Below, piece after piece: positions 54,488 to 63,302 of a stretch of 64,000 nt of DNA. The stretch comes from JALORV01 sp035498175 (GTDB taxonomy: Bacteria; Pseudomonadota; Gammaproteobacteria; Burkholderiales; Burkholderiaceae_F). Where the stretch lies: the NCBI GenBank assembly GCA_035498175.1, contig DATKAJ010000113.1, forward strand, positions 5,760 to 69,759, written 5' to 3'. Made by a program: the position numbers and the translations under genes. The notes below the pieces were generated by a model. The model ran no database searches and was not told the DNA's origin. It worked only from the letters and a program-made list of their open reading frames with translations. The first letter of the stretch is position 1; every line of letters starts with the position of its first letter.

Positions 54488-55054
54488 TCAGTGCGCCCCG
54501 CCGGATGCGCGCCGACGGAGCATCTCCGCCACGACCGCCTCGAACTGCTCGCGCACCTCATGGCGGAGAAACGGCTCGATCAGCAGGTCGGGCATCCATG
54601 TATCCACCGCGAACTCGATGTGATGCCGCACTTCGGTGCCACCGGAAACCGCCGCGAGTTGCGTCAGGGACTGGACCTGACGCATCGTCCCACCGACGGA
54701 GTTTGAACGGACCTGCTGTATCGGCTCAAGCTGGATGTCGCGCACCATCGTGAACGCGTGCGTCAACGGGCCCCACCGCGCGATGCCGCGCTGCTCGACG
54801 CGCAGTCGTTCGCCGTCGCGATCGGCAATCCGGCTCTCGTCGAGGTTGGGCACGAAGCGCGACATGCCGTCAAAGTCGGTCAGCACGCTCCAGGCTTCGC
54901 GTTGCGACACGGGCGCCACGAAAACCGCGTCGACCAGAAAGACTTCGCCTCGCCGCGCGACCGAAATCTGCATGTCGACCGACGCCAGGGCCGCCGGCAC
55001 GGTCGCGGGGAACAGCGTGGCGCAGAGCAGTGCGATGAACTGGCGGCGTTGCAT
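54488..55054 (-). CDS. Exported SRPBCC-fold protein
   Basis: A 188-residue protein with a signal peptide (MQRRQFIALLCATLFPATVPAALA). The rest is a START/polyketide-cyclase (SRPBCC) domain, visible as FVAPVSQREAWSVLTDFDGMSRFVPNLDESRIADRDGERLRVEQ and VRHHIEFAVDTWMPDLLIEPFLRHEVREQFEAVVAEM. The fold binds a hydrophobic ligand. It is exported and separate from its neighbours (gaps of 120 bp or more). Ligand unknown. Confidence 0.8.
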   Translation of the reverse strand: MQRRQFIALLCATLFPATVPAALASVDMQISVARRGEVFLVDAVFVAPVSQREAWSVLTDFDGMSRFVPNLDESRIADRDGERLRVEQRGIARWGPLTHAFTMVRDIQLEPIQQVRSNSVGGTMRQVQSLTQLAAVSGGTEVRHHIEFAVDTWMPDLLIEPFLRHEVREQFEAVVAEMLRRRASGGAH

Positions 55055-55174
55055 GTCCGAAGAGTAGCGCCGATCGGATGCCTACGGCTCGCGCGCTCCG
55101 GCGGTGTGGTCGCATATGCGTGATCCGGGGAATAAAGGGCGCAAGCGCCTGTTCCCGCGCAGGAGTGCAAGGCC

Positions 55175-56338
55175 CTAGTCGAGAGTCTGGCGGTAGCGCT
55201 TCATCGCGACGGCGACGGCGACCGCGATGAAGACCAGGATTGGGACCGTCTGCGGCGCGATGTCGGCCCAGCCCGCACCCTTGAGCATCACGCCCCGCAC
55301 GATGCGCAGGAAGTGCGTCAGCGGCAGTGCCTCGCCGATCCACTGCGCCCAGGCGGGCATTCCACGGAACGGAAACATGAAGCCCGACAGCAGGATGTTC
55401 GGCAGGAAGAAGAACATCGTCATCTGCATCGACTGCATCTGCGAGCGCGCGATCGTCGAGAACGTGAAGCCGACGCCGAGGGTTGCGACGATGAACAGCA
55501 CGATCGCCGCCGAGAGCGTGAGGAAATTACCGAACATCGGCACGTGAAACAGCAGCCGCGCCGCGGTGAAGACGATGAGCACCTGCGCGTAGCCGATGAT
55601 CACATAGGGCACGATCTTGCCGGTCATGACTTCGGCCGGTCGCACCGGCGTTGCCAGCAGGTTCTCGAGCGTGCCGCGTTCGCGCTCACGCGTCATGCCC
55701 ATTGCCGTCATCATCACCAGCGTCATCGTCAGGATGACGCCCATCAGTCCGGGAACGACGTTGTAGTTCGTCAGGCCCTCGGGGTTGTAGCGCTTGTGCA
55801 CGATGACCTGGAACGGTGCGCGGTCGGGCGCCAGCCGCGCCAGCGGACCGTTGAGGTCATTGTGCAGGGCGAGCTGCGGCAGCTGCTGCAGCGCTGACAC
55901 GGCCGCACCGGTCGCGGCGGGATCGGTAGCGTCGGCGTACACCGCCATCGGCGGCGATTCGCCGCGCACCAGACGCGCTGTGAAGTCCGAGGAAAATACC
56001 AGCGCGAACTGCACGTCGCCGCGCGCGATCAGGCGCTCGGCCTCGCTCTCGGAGCCGACCTCGATGATGTGGAAGTAGTCGGTGTTCTGCGCAGCGCGCA
56101 CGATCGTACGCACGATCGGCGACTGGTCGAGCGCCACGACCGCGGTCGGCAGGTGCTTCGGGTCGGAGTTGATCGCGTAGCCGAAGAGAACCAGCTGCAT
56201 GATCGGCACGCCGATCAGCATCGCGAACGTCAGGCGGTCGCGCCTCAGCTGTATGAACTCCTTCAGCAGCACGGCGCGCACGCGCTCCAAGGAGAAGCCC
56301 CAGCGGCGCGGGACCTCAGCTGACGGTGTCGCGGGCAT
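55175..56338 (-). CDS. ABC-2 type permease of efflux system
   Basis: A 387-residue ABC-2 permease. The N-terminal segment RVRAVLLKEFIQLRRDRLTFAMLIGVPIMQLVLFGYAIN, a periplasmic domain, and five C-terminal membrane helices (GVILTMTLVMMTAMGMTRERERGTLENLLATPVRPAEVMTGKIVPYVIIG-type blocks) are of the YhhJ/YbhR class. It overlaps the ATPase gene start. It is the last gene of a TetR-controlled drug or lipid efflux operon. Confidence 0.88.
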   Translation of the reverse strand: MPATPSAEVPRRWGFSLERVRAVLLKEFIQLRRDRLTFAMLIGVPIMQLVLFGYAINSDPKHLPTAVVALDQSPIVRTIVRAAQNTDYFHIIEVGSESEAERLIARGDVQFALVFSSDFTARLVRGESPPMAVYADATDPAATGAAVSALQQLPQLALHNDLNGPLARLAPDRAPFQVIVHKRYNPEGLTNYNVVPGLMGVILTMTLVMMTAMGMTRERERGTLENLLATPVRPAEVMTGKIVPYVIIGYAQVLIVFTAARLLFHVPMFGNFLTLSAAIVLFIVATLGVGFTFSTIARSQMQSMQMTMFFFLPNILLSGFMFPFRGMPAWAQWIGEALPLTHFLRIVRGVMLKGAGWADIAPQTVPILVFIAVAVAVAMKRYRQTLD

Positions 56339-57281
56339 CCTGGGTCAGTGCGATGAAGACGTCTTCGAGTCCGGTCGGCATCGGCTCGATCACGAGTGCG
56401 GACGCAAGTTCCGGATCGCGCTCGGCCAGCCAGCGCGGAAAGTCGTCGCCGGTGCGTCCGCTGACGTGCAGGCTGGTTCCGAACGGCACCGCCATCCAGC
56501 CGTCGTGCTCGACGCGTTCGAGCACCGCGTCGAGCCGTGCCCCGCTCACCGACCAGGTCCTGAGCCCGGCTTGCGCGATCACCTCCGGCGCGGTGCCGGC
56601 GGCGAGCATCTTGCCGTAGGAGATGTAGACGAGCCGGTGGCAACGCTCGGCTTCGTCCATGTAATGCGTGCTGACCAGCACCGTGATGCCCTCGGCTGCG
56701 AGCGCGTGGATCTCACGCCAGAAATCGCGCCGCGCCTTCGGGTCGACGCCCGCAGTCGGTTCGTCGAGCAGCAGCAGTTCGGGCTCGTGCATCAGGCAGG
56801 CCGCGAGCGCCAGGCGCTGCTTCCACCCGCCGGAGAGCGTTCCGGCGAGTTGCTTCTGGCGCGACGTGAGGCCGAGCCGTTCCAGCGCGTCCGCGACGCG
56901 CTTGTGCTGGTTGTCGAGGCGATAGACGCGCGCGGTGAACTCGAGGTTCTCCGCGATCGACAGGTCCTCGTAAAGTCCGAAGCGCTGGGTCATGTAGCCG
57001 ACTCGCAGCTTGATGCGACGCGCCTCGCGCCGGATGTCGTAGCCGAGGCATGTGCCCTCGCCGGCATCCACTTCGAGCAATCCGCAGAGCATGCGGATCG
57101 TCGTCGTCTTGCCGCTGCCGTTCGGGCCGAGAAAGCCGCAGACCTCACCGCGCGGCACGACGAGGTCGATATGGTCGACGACGACGCGTCCGCCGAAGGA
57201 CTTGGTCAGGCCGCGCACGTCGATCGCCAGATTTCTCGTGGAACGATCCTCCGCGCTGCGCGCCGCCGTCGCTGCGCTCAT
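56316..57281 (-). CDS. ABC transporter ATPase of efflux system
   Basis: A 321-residue ATPase of the YbhF type. It has Walker A GFLGPNGSGKTTTIRMLCGLLE, signature TLSGGWKQRLALAACLMHEPELLLLDEPTAGVDPKAR and an extra C-terminal region. It overlaps the ABC-2 permease gene by 23 bp and starts 3 bp after the HlyD gene, so it is translated with them. Confidence 0.9.
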   Translation of the reverse strand: MSAATAARSAEDRSTRNLAIDVRGLTKSFGGRVVVDHIDLVVPRGEVCGFLGPNGSGKTTTIRMLCGLLEVDAGEGTCLGYDIRREARRIKLRVGYMTQRFGLYEDLSIAENLEFTARVYRLDNQHKRVADALERLGLTSRQKQLAGTLSGGWKQRLALAACLMHEPELLLLDEPTAGVDPKARRDFWREIHALAAEGITVLVSTHYMDEAERCHRLVYISYGKMLAAGTAPEVIAQAGLRTWSVSGARLDAVLERVEHDGWMAVPFGTSLHVSGRTGDDFPRWLAERDPELASALVIEPMPTGLEDVFIALTQDARDTVS

Positions 57282-57284
57282 GCG

Positions 57285-58247
57285 TCACGTCCCTGGCACG
57301 ATGCGCACATCGACCGGCTGGCCGGGCTTCAGCACCTGTACCGTCTTCGTATCAGGCTGCGCCTCGACCATGAAGACGAGCTTGGCGCGGCTCTCGTTGC
57401 TGTAGATCACGGGTGGCGTGTACTCGGCCTTGTCGGAGACGAAGGCCACCTTCGCCGCCAGGCCCGCCGCACAGCTGTCGCAGCTCACGGCGACGATATC
57501 GCCGACCCGCACGCGCGCGAGCGCCGCCTGCGGCACGAAGAAGCGCACCTTCAGCGCGCCGTCCGGCAGCAGCGCAACGACCGGCGCGCCCTGCGCCACG
57601 TACTCACCGGTGCGATACAGGACGTCCTGCACGGCCGCCGCCTTCGGCGCCACGCCGCGCGTCTGGTCCTCGCGCCAGCGCGACGAGGCGAGATCGCTTT
57701 CGGCCGCGCGCTGCTCGGCTTCGGCGGCGGCGATCTCATCCGGACGCGCCGCGTCGCGCGCGACCGCAAGGTTTGCCTGCAACTCGGCGACGCGAGCCAC
57801 ATCACGATCGCGCGTGGCTTTCAGCTCGTCGAGCCGGTTCGGCGAGATGAACCCCTGAGCGACCAGTTCTTCGTTGCGCTTCAGGTCGTTGGTGGACAGT
57901 ACGAGCGCCGCGCGCGCCTGCGCCAGCTGCTGTTCGATCGCCCGCAGCTCGTCGACCCGCTTGCCCTTGCGCAGGTTGCGCGCCTGCGCCGCCGCGCTGT
58001 CGGCGCGCGCTGCGGCGGCCGCGCGCGCGAGCGACTCGGGATCGCGCTCGAGCTGGAAGAGCAGCTGACCAGCATCGACTCGCGCGCCGCGCTCGACCGC
58101 CAGCTTCTCGATCCGCCCGCCAATCGCCGGCGCAACGTAAACGAGGTCGGCCTCGGCGTAGCCGCTGAAGCGGTCAGGGTCGACGCGCGTGCAGGCCCCA
58201 AGCGCGGTCAAGACGGCCGCCGCGACGGCGAGGCGGTCAATGCGCAT
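57285..58247 (-). CDS. HlyD-type adaptor lipoprotein of ABC efflux
   Basis: A 320-residue HlyD-family adaptor. The N terminus MRIDRLAVAAAVLTALGACTRVD has a lipobox (LGAC), suggesting a lipoprotein. The lipoyl half (YVAPAIGGRIEKLAVERGARVDAGQLLFQLE), coiled coil (about 70-195) and beta-barrel part (VRFFVPQAALARVRVGDIVAVSCDSCAAGLAAKVAF) follow, as in the YbhG/YhiI type. Its start overlaps the TetR stop. Confidence 0.87.
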   Translation of the reverse strand: MRIDRLAVAAAVLTALGACTRVDPDRFSGYAEADLVYVAPAIGGRIEKLAVERGARVDAGQLLFQLERDPESLARAAAAARADSAAAQARNLRKGKRVDELRAIEQQLAQARAALVLSTNDLKRNEELVAQGFISPNRLDELKATRDRDVARVAELQANLAVARDAARPDEIAAAEAEQRAAESDLASSRWREDQTRGVAPKAAAVQDVLYRTGEYVAQGAPVVALLPDGALKVRFFVPQAALARVRVGDIVAVSCDSCAAGLAAKVAFVSDKAEYTPPVIYSNESRAKLVFMVEAQPDTKTVQVLKPGQPVDVRIVPGT

Positions 58248-58887
58248 GGCGTGTCTCCCGGAGCAGTCCCGCGAGGGCCCAGTCGAGCCGCCGCTCGCGA
58301 TGCCTGCGTTCGCGCGAAAACGCCATCAGCGCCCGCGTCAGCCGCGCCGGCGCCAGCCGCACCTCGGCGAGGCGATCGGTCAGCAAGATCGGCAGCGCGA
58401 TGGCGCCCATTAGGAAGAGCATCACGTTGAGCGGCTCGCCGCGCGGCAGCGCGCCACTGCGCTGCCCCTCACGGATCACGCCCAGGATCAGCGCCGGGTG
58501 GCGGTCTGCAAGGGTCGCGATGAAGCGCTGGGCTGCCGCTTCGCCTGCCGCTGCATCCATCAGGACGTGCGTGATCAAGCGGCTGTTGGTCGCGGCCCAG
58601 TCGCCGAGCTGCAGCAGCAGGGCCCGCAGGCGCCGCTCAGGCGGCTGCGCCTCGTCGACTGTCGCGGTCAGGCGCTCGAGCAGCGGCGCATACCAGCGCT
58701 CGATCACCTGCGCGACGAAGGCGTCACGCGAGCCGAAGTGGTAGACGAAGCTGCCGAGGTTGACGCCCGCCTGCGCACAGGCTCCACGGACGGTGAGCGC
58801 GCGCAGCCCGGCGCGGCGGGCCTGCCGCGCGCCGACGCGCAACAGGCGCTCGCGCACGGATCCGGAACGTGGCTGCGCGGCGCGCAT
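58237..58887 (-). CDS. TetR-family transcriptional regulator
   Basis: A 216-residue TetR-family repressor at the head of the efflux operon. The helix-turn-helix reads ERLLRVGARQARRAGLRALTVRGACAQAGVNLGSFVYHFGSRDAFVAQVIERWYAPLLERL. The C-terminal part is a ligand-binding domain that should sense the exported compound. A perfect dyad lies directly upstream (58895). The stop overlaps the HlyD gene by 11 bp, so the regulator is part of the operon it controls. Confidence 0.88.
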   Translation of the reverse strand: MRAAQPRSGSVRERLLRVGARQARRAGLRALTVRGACAQAGVNLGSFVYHFGSRDAFVAQVIERWYAPLLERLTATVDEAQPPERRLRALLLQLGDWAATNSRLITHVLMDAAAGEAAAQRFIATLADRHPALILGVIREGQRSGALPRGEPLNVMLFLMGAIALPILLTDRLAEVRLAPARLTRALMAFSRERRHRERRLDWALAGLLRETRHAH

Positions 58888-58894
58888 CCGCGGT

Positions 58895-58910
58895 TTATAC
58901 GACTGTATAA
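58895..58910. promoter_or_regulatory. TetR operator dyad TTATAC-GACT-GTATAA
   Basis: A perfect 6-4-6 inverted repeat (TTATAC, GACT, GTATAA) lies 7 bp upstream of the tetR start and could overlap its promoter. It is the expected form and location of a TetR-family operator. Confidence 0.65.
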
Positions 58911-58966
58911 GAGCCGATGCAAGTATCCACTGTAGCGCGTGGTCCGGTCGGATTCCGCGGTGAGGT

Positions 58967-59248
58967 TCAGCCCCAGATCAGCACGGCGATCGCCAGGATG
59001 ATCGCCCAGAAAGCTACGCCGAGGATCACGGCGGGAATCAGCGCACGTGCGCTGTCGAGGTCGGCGGAACCGCCGTCTTCACGGTTGCGATTGGACACGG
59101 CAACTTCCGGCGCTTCTGGCGCCGTCCTCACGATCGACTGCGGAACAGCCGGAGCGGGTGGCTCCGGTCCCCTGACGTCCGGGCGGGTGGCCTGCGGACG
59201 GAGTTCATCGCGGCCGTAGGCACGCGAAAGAGGCGCGACGGTAGTCAA
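58967..59248 (-). CDS. Small single-TM hypothetical protein
   Basis: A 93-residue protein not recognised as any family. The N-terminal 65 residues are polar, Pro-, Arg- and Glu-rich. The C-terminal 25 residues (ALIPAVILGVAFWAIILAIAVLIWG) form one membrane segment, so it is a tail-anchored-like inner-membrane protein. It lies downstream of the BCS1-like gene on the same strand, with an 84-bp gap. Confidence 0.55.
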   Translation of the reverse strand: MTTVAPLSRAYGRDELRPQATRPDVRGPEPPAPAVPQSIVRTAPEAPEVAVSNRNREDGGSADLDSARALIPAVILGVAFWAIILAIAVLIWG

Positions 59249-59332
59249 GCAGCGCTGGGATTGGACCCCCGCTCTATGGGGGGTTCAGCAGGTTTCTGGA
59301 GCGACCGCTCTAGCGCGCTCGCGCCTCGGGGA

Positions 59333-60598
59333 TCAGGCGGCGCGCGGCGCCGGACGAGCGGTCGGCTCGCGCTCGCGGAAGAGGCCGATCGCCTCGTCGA
59401 CGCTGCGCGCCTTCAGCAGGCGCTCCTGCACCTGCGCGGGCGACCAGCGATCGGGCGCCACTTCGGCCGCGAAGCGCGCGGCAGCCGAAGCGTCGTCGAA
59501 GAACTTCAGGAACATGCGCTCGAGCTGGCTCGCGTCGCACAGGCCGAGTTCCAACCGGAAGTCGACGCGACCGGAGCGGATCGCGGCCTCGTCGATCAGT
59601 TCCGGATGGTTGGTCGTCAGGAACACGACGGAGCCCTCGTGCGCGGCCACGCCGTCGAGCGCGTTGATGAATCCCGAATACGATACCTTGACACCGGTGT
59701 CCGCCTTGTCGCGCTGCCGGAAGAACGCGTCGACATCCTCGATCAGGATGACCGAGCGCTGCGGCACCGACGACAGCAGGTTGCCGATCTTCTCGTCGGT
59801 GACGTTCGGCGAGGCCAGGCTCAGCACGCAGACATTCAGCGCGAGTTCCGATGCGATCGCCGTCACCAGCGAAGTCTTGCCCGTGCCCGGCGGACCGTAC
59901 AGCAGGTAGCCGCGCCGCCACGGAATGCCGAGCGCTTCATAGCGCTCGTGCGAAGCGAAGAAGCGATTGAGGTCGTCGAGGATCCCTTCCTTCTGTCCCG
60001 CCTTCAGCACGACCGAGTCGAGCTTGCGGTTGTTACCGAGCCGCGCGCGCATCCACTCGTTGTTGTATGGGCTCGGCATGTAAACAGCGATGCGGTTGAG
60101 TTCGCGCGCGATGCGGTGCTCCATCGCCGCGTGGACCAGCACCTCAAGCGGAGCCTTCTTTCGGCCGAGAGTGGAAAGCGAGATCTTCTCGAAGATCGCG
60201 GGCCCCACCTGCACCTCACGCTTCATCCACATCAGCCGGCCGTCGAGGAAGAAGACATGGAAGCCTTCCCCGGGCGACAGCACCGTCAGCGGTCGGCCAC
60301 CCTGCTGCAGCTCGTCGTGCAGGCTCTGGTAGGCCGTGCCCTGGCGCACCGCGCGCGCCGTGAAGTTGTTGAGCCGGCGCAGCGCCTCGCGGCTATCCAT
60401 GTACTCGACCAGCGCAGGGAACATCAGCTCGTCGCGGCTGTCCACCGTGAGCGTCGTGATCATGAAGTGCTTGGCCCAGCCGAATATCTTGCCCGGCACC
60501 TCTCGCAGCCAGACCGCGGCGAGGCCGAGCAGCGCCAGCGTCAGCCCGCCGGCGAGCACGCTGCTCGATCCGAAAATCCCCTGCAGCCAGTCGCCCAT
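59333..60598 (-). CDS. BCS1-like membrane AAA ATPase
   Basis: A 421-residue AAA ATPase resembling mitochondrial BCS1. A hydrophobic N-terminal segment (MGDWLQGIFGSSSVLAGGLTLALLGLAAVW) precedes a BCS1-N-like domain (HFMITTLTVDSRDELMFPALVEYM). The AAA core has Walker A LLYGPPGTGKTSLVTAIA, Walker B SVILIEDVDAFF and the TTNHPELIDEAAIRSGRVD segment (sensor and Arg finger). The start is MGDWLQ; the frame upstream is not used. Substrate in bacteria is unknown. It is divergent from the TerB gene. Confidence 0.87.
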   Translation of the reverse strand: MGDWLQGIFGSSSVLAGGLTLALLGLAAVWLREVPGKIFGWAKHFMITTLTVDSRDELMFPALVEYMDSREALRRLNNFTARAVRQGTAYQSLHDELQQGGRPLTVLSPGEGFHVFFLDGRLMWMKREVQVGPAIFEKISLSTLGRKKAPLEVLVHAAMEHRIARELNRIAVYMPSPYNNEWMRARLGNNRKLDSVVLKAGQKEGILDDLNRFFASHERYEALGIPWRRGYLLYGPPGTGKTSLVTAIASELALNVCVLSLASPNVTDEKIGNLLSSVPQRSVILIEDVDAFFRQRDKADTGVKVSYSGFINALDGVAAHEGSVVFLTTNHPELIDEAAIRSGRVDFRLELGLCDASQLERMFLKFFDDASAAARFAAEVAPDRWSPAQVQERLLKARSVDEAIGLFREREPTARPAPRAA

Positions 60599-60697
60599 CG
60601 CTGCCTCCGTCGCGCGCTCGCACTGTAGCGCGGAGTACTGCGCCCTGCTCCGGAGCAGCGGGTTGCACGGCCGCGCCAGCGCTGCGAGACTGCGGCG

Positions 60698-61153
60698 ATG
60701 CTGACCGCCATCCGCGAGTTCTTCGACCGCCATATCGGCGCGGAAGCCACACCGCAGGACGAGACGCGCGCGATCCAGCTCGCCACCGCGGCGCTGCTGG
60801 TCGAAGTGGCGCGCATCGACAGCGAGTCCACGGAAACCGAGCGCGGCGCGGTGCTGCGCGCCGTGCGCGAGAAGTTCGGACTCGATGAGGCCGAGGCCGT
60901 GGCGCTGATCGGGCTGGCGGAAGCCGAGGTGAAACAGGCCAGCGGCTACTACCAGTTCACGTCACTGGTGAACCGGCACTTCAGCCCCGAACAGAAGCTA
61001 CGCGTCGTCGAGATGATGTGGCGCGTCGCCTACGCCGATGCCGAGTTGTCCGCGCACGAGAACCACCTGATGCGCCGGATCGGCGACCTGCTGCACATCC
61101 CGCACGGCGACTACATCGCGGCCAAGATGCGCGCCCAGCAGGTGGCGGGCTAA
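60698..61153 (+). CDS. TerB-family protein
   Basis: A 151-residue all-helical TerB-like protein, a domain linked to tellurite resistance and membrane-stress systems. It has AIQLATAALLVEVARIDSESTETERGAVLRAVREKFGLDEAEAVALI and WRVAYADAELSAHENHLMRRIGDLLHIPHGDYIAAK, with conserved acidic residues at the helix ends. It is divergent from the BCS1-like ATPase, with 99 bp between the starts. It is followed within 10 bp by the convergent aldolase stop. Confidence 0.82.
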   Translation: MLTAIREFFDRHIGAEATPQDETRAIQLATAALLVEVARIDSESTETERGAVLRAVREKFGLDEAEAVALIGLAEAEVKQASGYYQFTSLVNRHFSPEQKLRVVEMMWRVAYADAELSAHENHLMRRIGDLLHIPHGDYIAAKMRAQQVAG

Positions 61154-61159
61154 CCGCAT

Positions 61160-61921
61160 TCAGCGCGCCCGCATCTTCGCCAGCACCTGCTGCGAGGCCG
61201 CGGCCATCAGCCGTGCGTCCGAACCCACCGTGACGAAGCGGAACCCTCGTGCGATGCGTGCCAGCGCGACTTCGGGCAGGCCGTTGTGGATGCCGGCCAC
61301 GACGCCATGCGCTTGCGCCCGCTCGAGGATGTGGCCGATCGCCTGATCGACCTTCGGATCGACCTCGTCGAACGCCGGCTTGCAGCCGAGCGCCAGCGAG
61401 AGATCCGATGGCCCGATGTAGATCGCATCGAGCCCCTCGACGCCGAGGATCGCGTCGACGTTGTCGAGCGCCTCGGCCGTTTCGATCATTGCGAACACAA
61501 CAATCGTGCGATCCGCCTGCTGCGGATAGTCGGCGCCGCCGTAGAGCACCGCGCGGATCGGGCCGAAGCTGCGCGTGCCGCGCGGTGCGTAATGCGTGTA
61601 GGCGACGAGGCGCGCAGCGTCGTCGCGCGTATTGACCATCGGGCAGATCACGCCGTAAGCGCCGGCGTCGAGCGTCTTCATCAAGATGCCGGGCTCGAGC
61701 CACGGCACGCGTACCACCGGCACGGTCGGCGTCGTGCTGATCGCCTGCAGCATCGTAACCATCGCTGCGAAATCGACGACGCCGTGCTGCAGGTCGATCG
61801 TCAGGGAATCCCAGCCCTGGTGCGCCATCGTCTCGGCAGAAAAGCCGTTGCCGATCGCGAGCCACCCATTGACGGCGGCCTGGCCGGTGCTCCACAGCGT
61901 GCGCAGTCGGTTTTCGCGCAT
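61160..61921 (-). CDS. HpcH/HpaI-family aldolase
   Basis: A 253-residue HpcH/HpaI aldolase, class II metal-dependent. It has NGWLAIGNGFSAETMAHQGWDSLTIDLQHGVVDF, VVRVPWLEPGILMKTLDAGAYGVICPMVNTRDDAARLVAYTHYAPRGTRSFGP, VIGxIET-like VFAMIETAEALDNVDAIL and IYIGPSDLSLALG. Members cleave 4-hydroxy-2-oxo acids to pyruvate and an aldehyde. Substrate unknown. The Bug solute-binding gene lies 135 bp upstream on the same strand, with its product perhaps capturing a related carboxylate. Confidence 0.9.
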   Translation of the reverse strand: MRENRLRTLWSTGQAAVNGWLAIGNGFSAETMAHQGWDSLTIDLQHGVVDFAAMVTMLQAISTTPTVPVVRVPWLEPGILMKTLDAGAYGVICPMVNTRDDAARLVAYTHYAPRGTRSFGPIRAVLYGGADYPQQADRTIVVFAMIETAEALDNVDAILGVEGLDAIYIGPSDLSLALGCKPAFDEVDPKVDQAIGHILERAQAHGVVAGIHNGLPEVALARIARGFRFVTVGSDARLMAAASQQVLAKMRAR

Positions 61922-62056
61922 GGCAGTACCTGTCTCGAAGTCTCCGCGAATACTAACGGTCGGTGCGAGGACGCTTCGGCCCCGAGTGCCAGCCGGGAAT
62001 CAGATATTCCACGGCGACCGCATCGTCGCGCGCCCCAGGCTGCAAGTACAGCGCCA

Positions 62057-63028
62057 TCAATCGAGCGTGATCTTGCCGGCCTCGATCACACCTTTCCAGC
62101 GCGCGAGTTCCTGCTGCAGGAACTTGTCGAACTGCTCGGGCGTGTTGCCAACGACTTCGATGCCCTGCTCCGACAGCGTCTTGACGACTTCCGGGTCATT
62201 CAGGGCCTTGACCAGCGCGCCGTGCAGCTTGTCGCGCACTTCGGGCGGCAACCCCTTCGGCGCCGCCACCGCCTGCCACGAGAAGACGTCGACGCCGCGC
62301 ACGCCGGTCTCGGCCAGCGTCGGCACATCGGGCAGCGCAGTCGAACGCTTGTCTCCGGTGACGGCGAGCGCCCGCAGCTTGCCCGAGCGGATGTGCCCGA
62401 GCACCGCGTTGATGTTCTGGAACGACACCTGCGCATGGCCCGCGATCAGATCGGAAATCGCCGGAGCGCCGCCCTTGTATGGAACGTGGATGCCCGTCGT
62501 TCCGGTCTTCTGCCAGAAGAGTGCTGCGGTCAGGTGATCCGAAGAACCGGCGCCGCTCGTGGCGAAAGAGACCTTGTCCGGGTTCTTCTTCAGGTACTCA
62601 ATCAGCTCTGCGACGTTCCTGGCGGGCACCGAAGGGTTAACCACCAGCACATTGGGAGCGCGCACCGCGACCGTCAGCAGATCGAAGTCCTTGGCCGGGT
62701 CGTACTGCAGACCCTTCTGCAGGAACGGATTGGTGGCGTACACACCGATCGACGCGACAAGGATCGTATAGCCGTCGGCCGGCGCGCGCTTGACCCGCGT
62801 CGCGCCGATCGCGCCGGTGGCGCCGGCCTGGTTCTCAACCACGAACGACTGCCCGAGCGTCGCCGCCAGGCGCGGTGCCAGCGTGCGCGCGATCGTGTCG
62901 GTCGACCCACCAGGCGGGAACGGCACGACGATGGTGACCGGCTTGTCCGGATACGCCGCCCACGCGGGCAGCGCGATCGCCGTCGCGGCCGCAAGGGCCA
63001 GCGCGACGGCGTACAGAGAATGTCTCAT
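62057..63028 (-). CDS. Bug/TctC-type solute-binding protein
   Basis: A 323-residue periplasmic solute-binding protein of the Bug family (tripartite tricarboxylate transporter receptor type), abundant in Burkholderiales. It has a signal peptide (MRHSLYAVALALAAATAIALPAWA) and the family landmarks DKPVTIVVPFPPGGSTDTIARTLAPRLA, VENQAGATGAIGATRVKRAPADGYTIL and VPTLAETGVRGVDVFSWQAV. The membrane parts TctA/B are not adjacent, as is usual for Bug genes. Ligand is probably a carboxylate. Confidence 0.92.
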   Translation of the reverse strand: MRHSLYAVALALAAATAIALPAWAAYPDKPVTIVVPFPPGGSTDTIARTLAPRLAATLGQSFVVENQAGATGAIGATRVKRAPADGYTILVASIGVYATNPFLQKGLQYDPAKDFDLLTVAVRAPNVLVVNPSVPARNVAELIEYLKKNPDKVSFATSGAGSSDHLTAALFWQKTGTTGIHVPYKGGAPAISDLIAGHAQVSFQNINAVLGHIRSGKLRALAVTGDKRSTALPDVPTLAETGVRGVDVFSWQAVAAPKGLPPEVRDKLHGALVKALNDPEVVKTLSEQGIEVVGNTPEQFDKFLQQELARWKGVIEAGKITLD

Positions 63029-63302
63029 GCGAAGTCTCCTGATGAGGCGCGCAAACGCGCATCCGTGGTCGGCCGTGCGAACGGCATCCGATGCCGCGGC
63101 CGGGCAGAGGCTAGGCTGTGGCCGAATTCGCGTCCACTGGTACCGACGCGATGTGCCGTCTCCGTTGGTGGATGCTCTTGCCGCGACAGCCCGGCGGTCG
63201 CGCTCGATGCAGGAAACGGCCGAGGCGAGGCAAGGGCCACGGGAACGCGGCTGGCTCGCTCGACATCAGATATAGTTTTCCAGCCGAACGACCGAGGGCC
63301 TC

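Noticed and set aside
56199..58430. A 743-codon open frame on the + strand
   Set aside because: Antisense to the ABC efflux operon, with low-complexity composition and no motif.
63029..63302. Possible gene in the gap before folE
   Set aside because: Only frames with shadow-like composition were seen; the stretch is best read as promoter and leader of folE and of the Bug gene.
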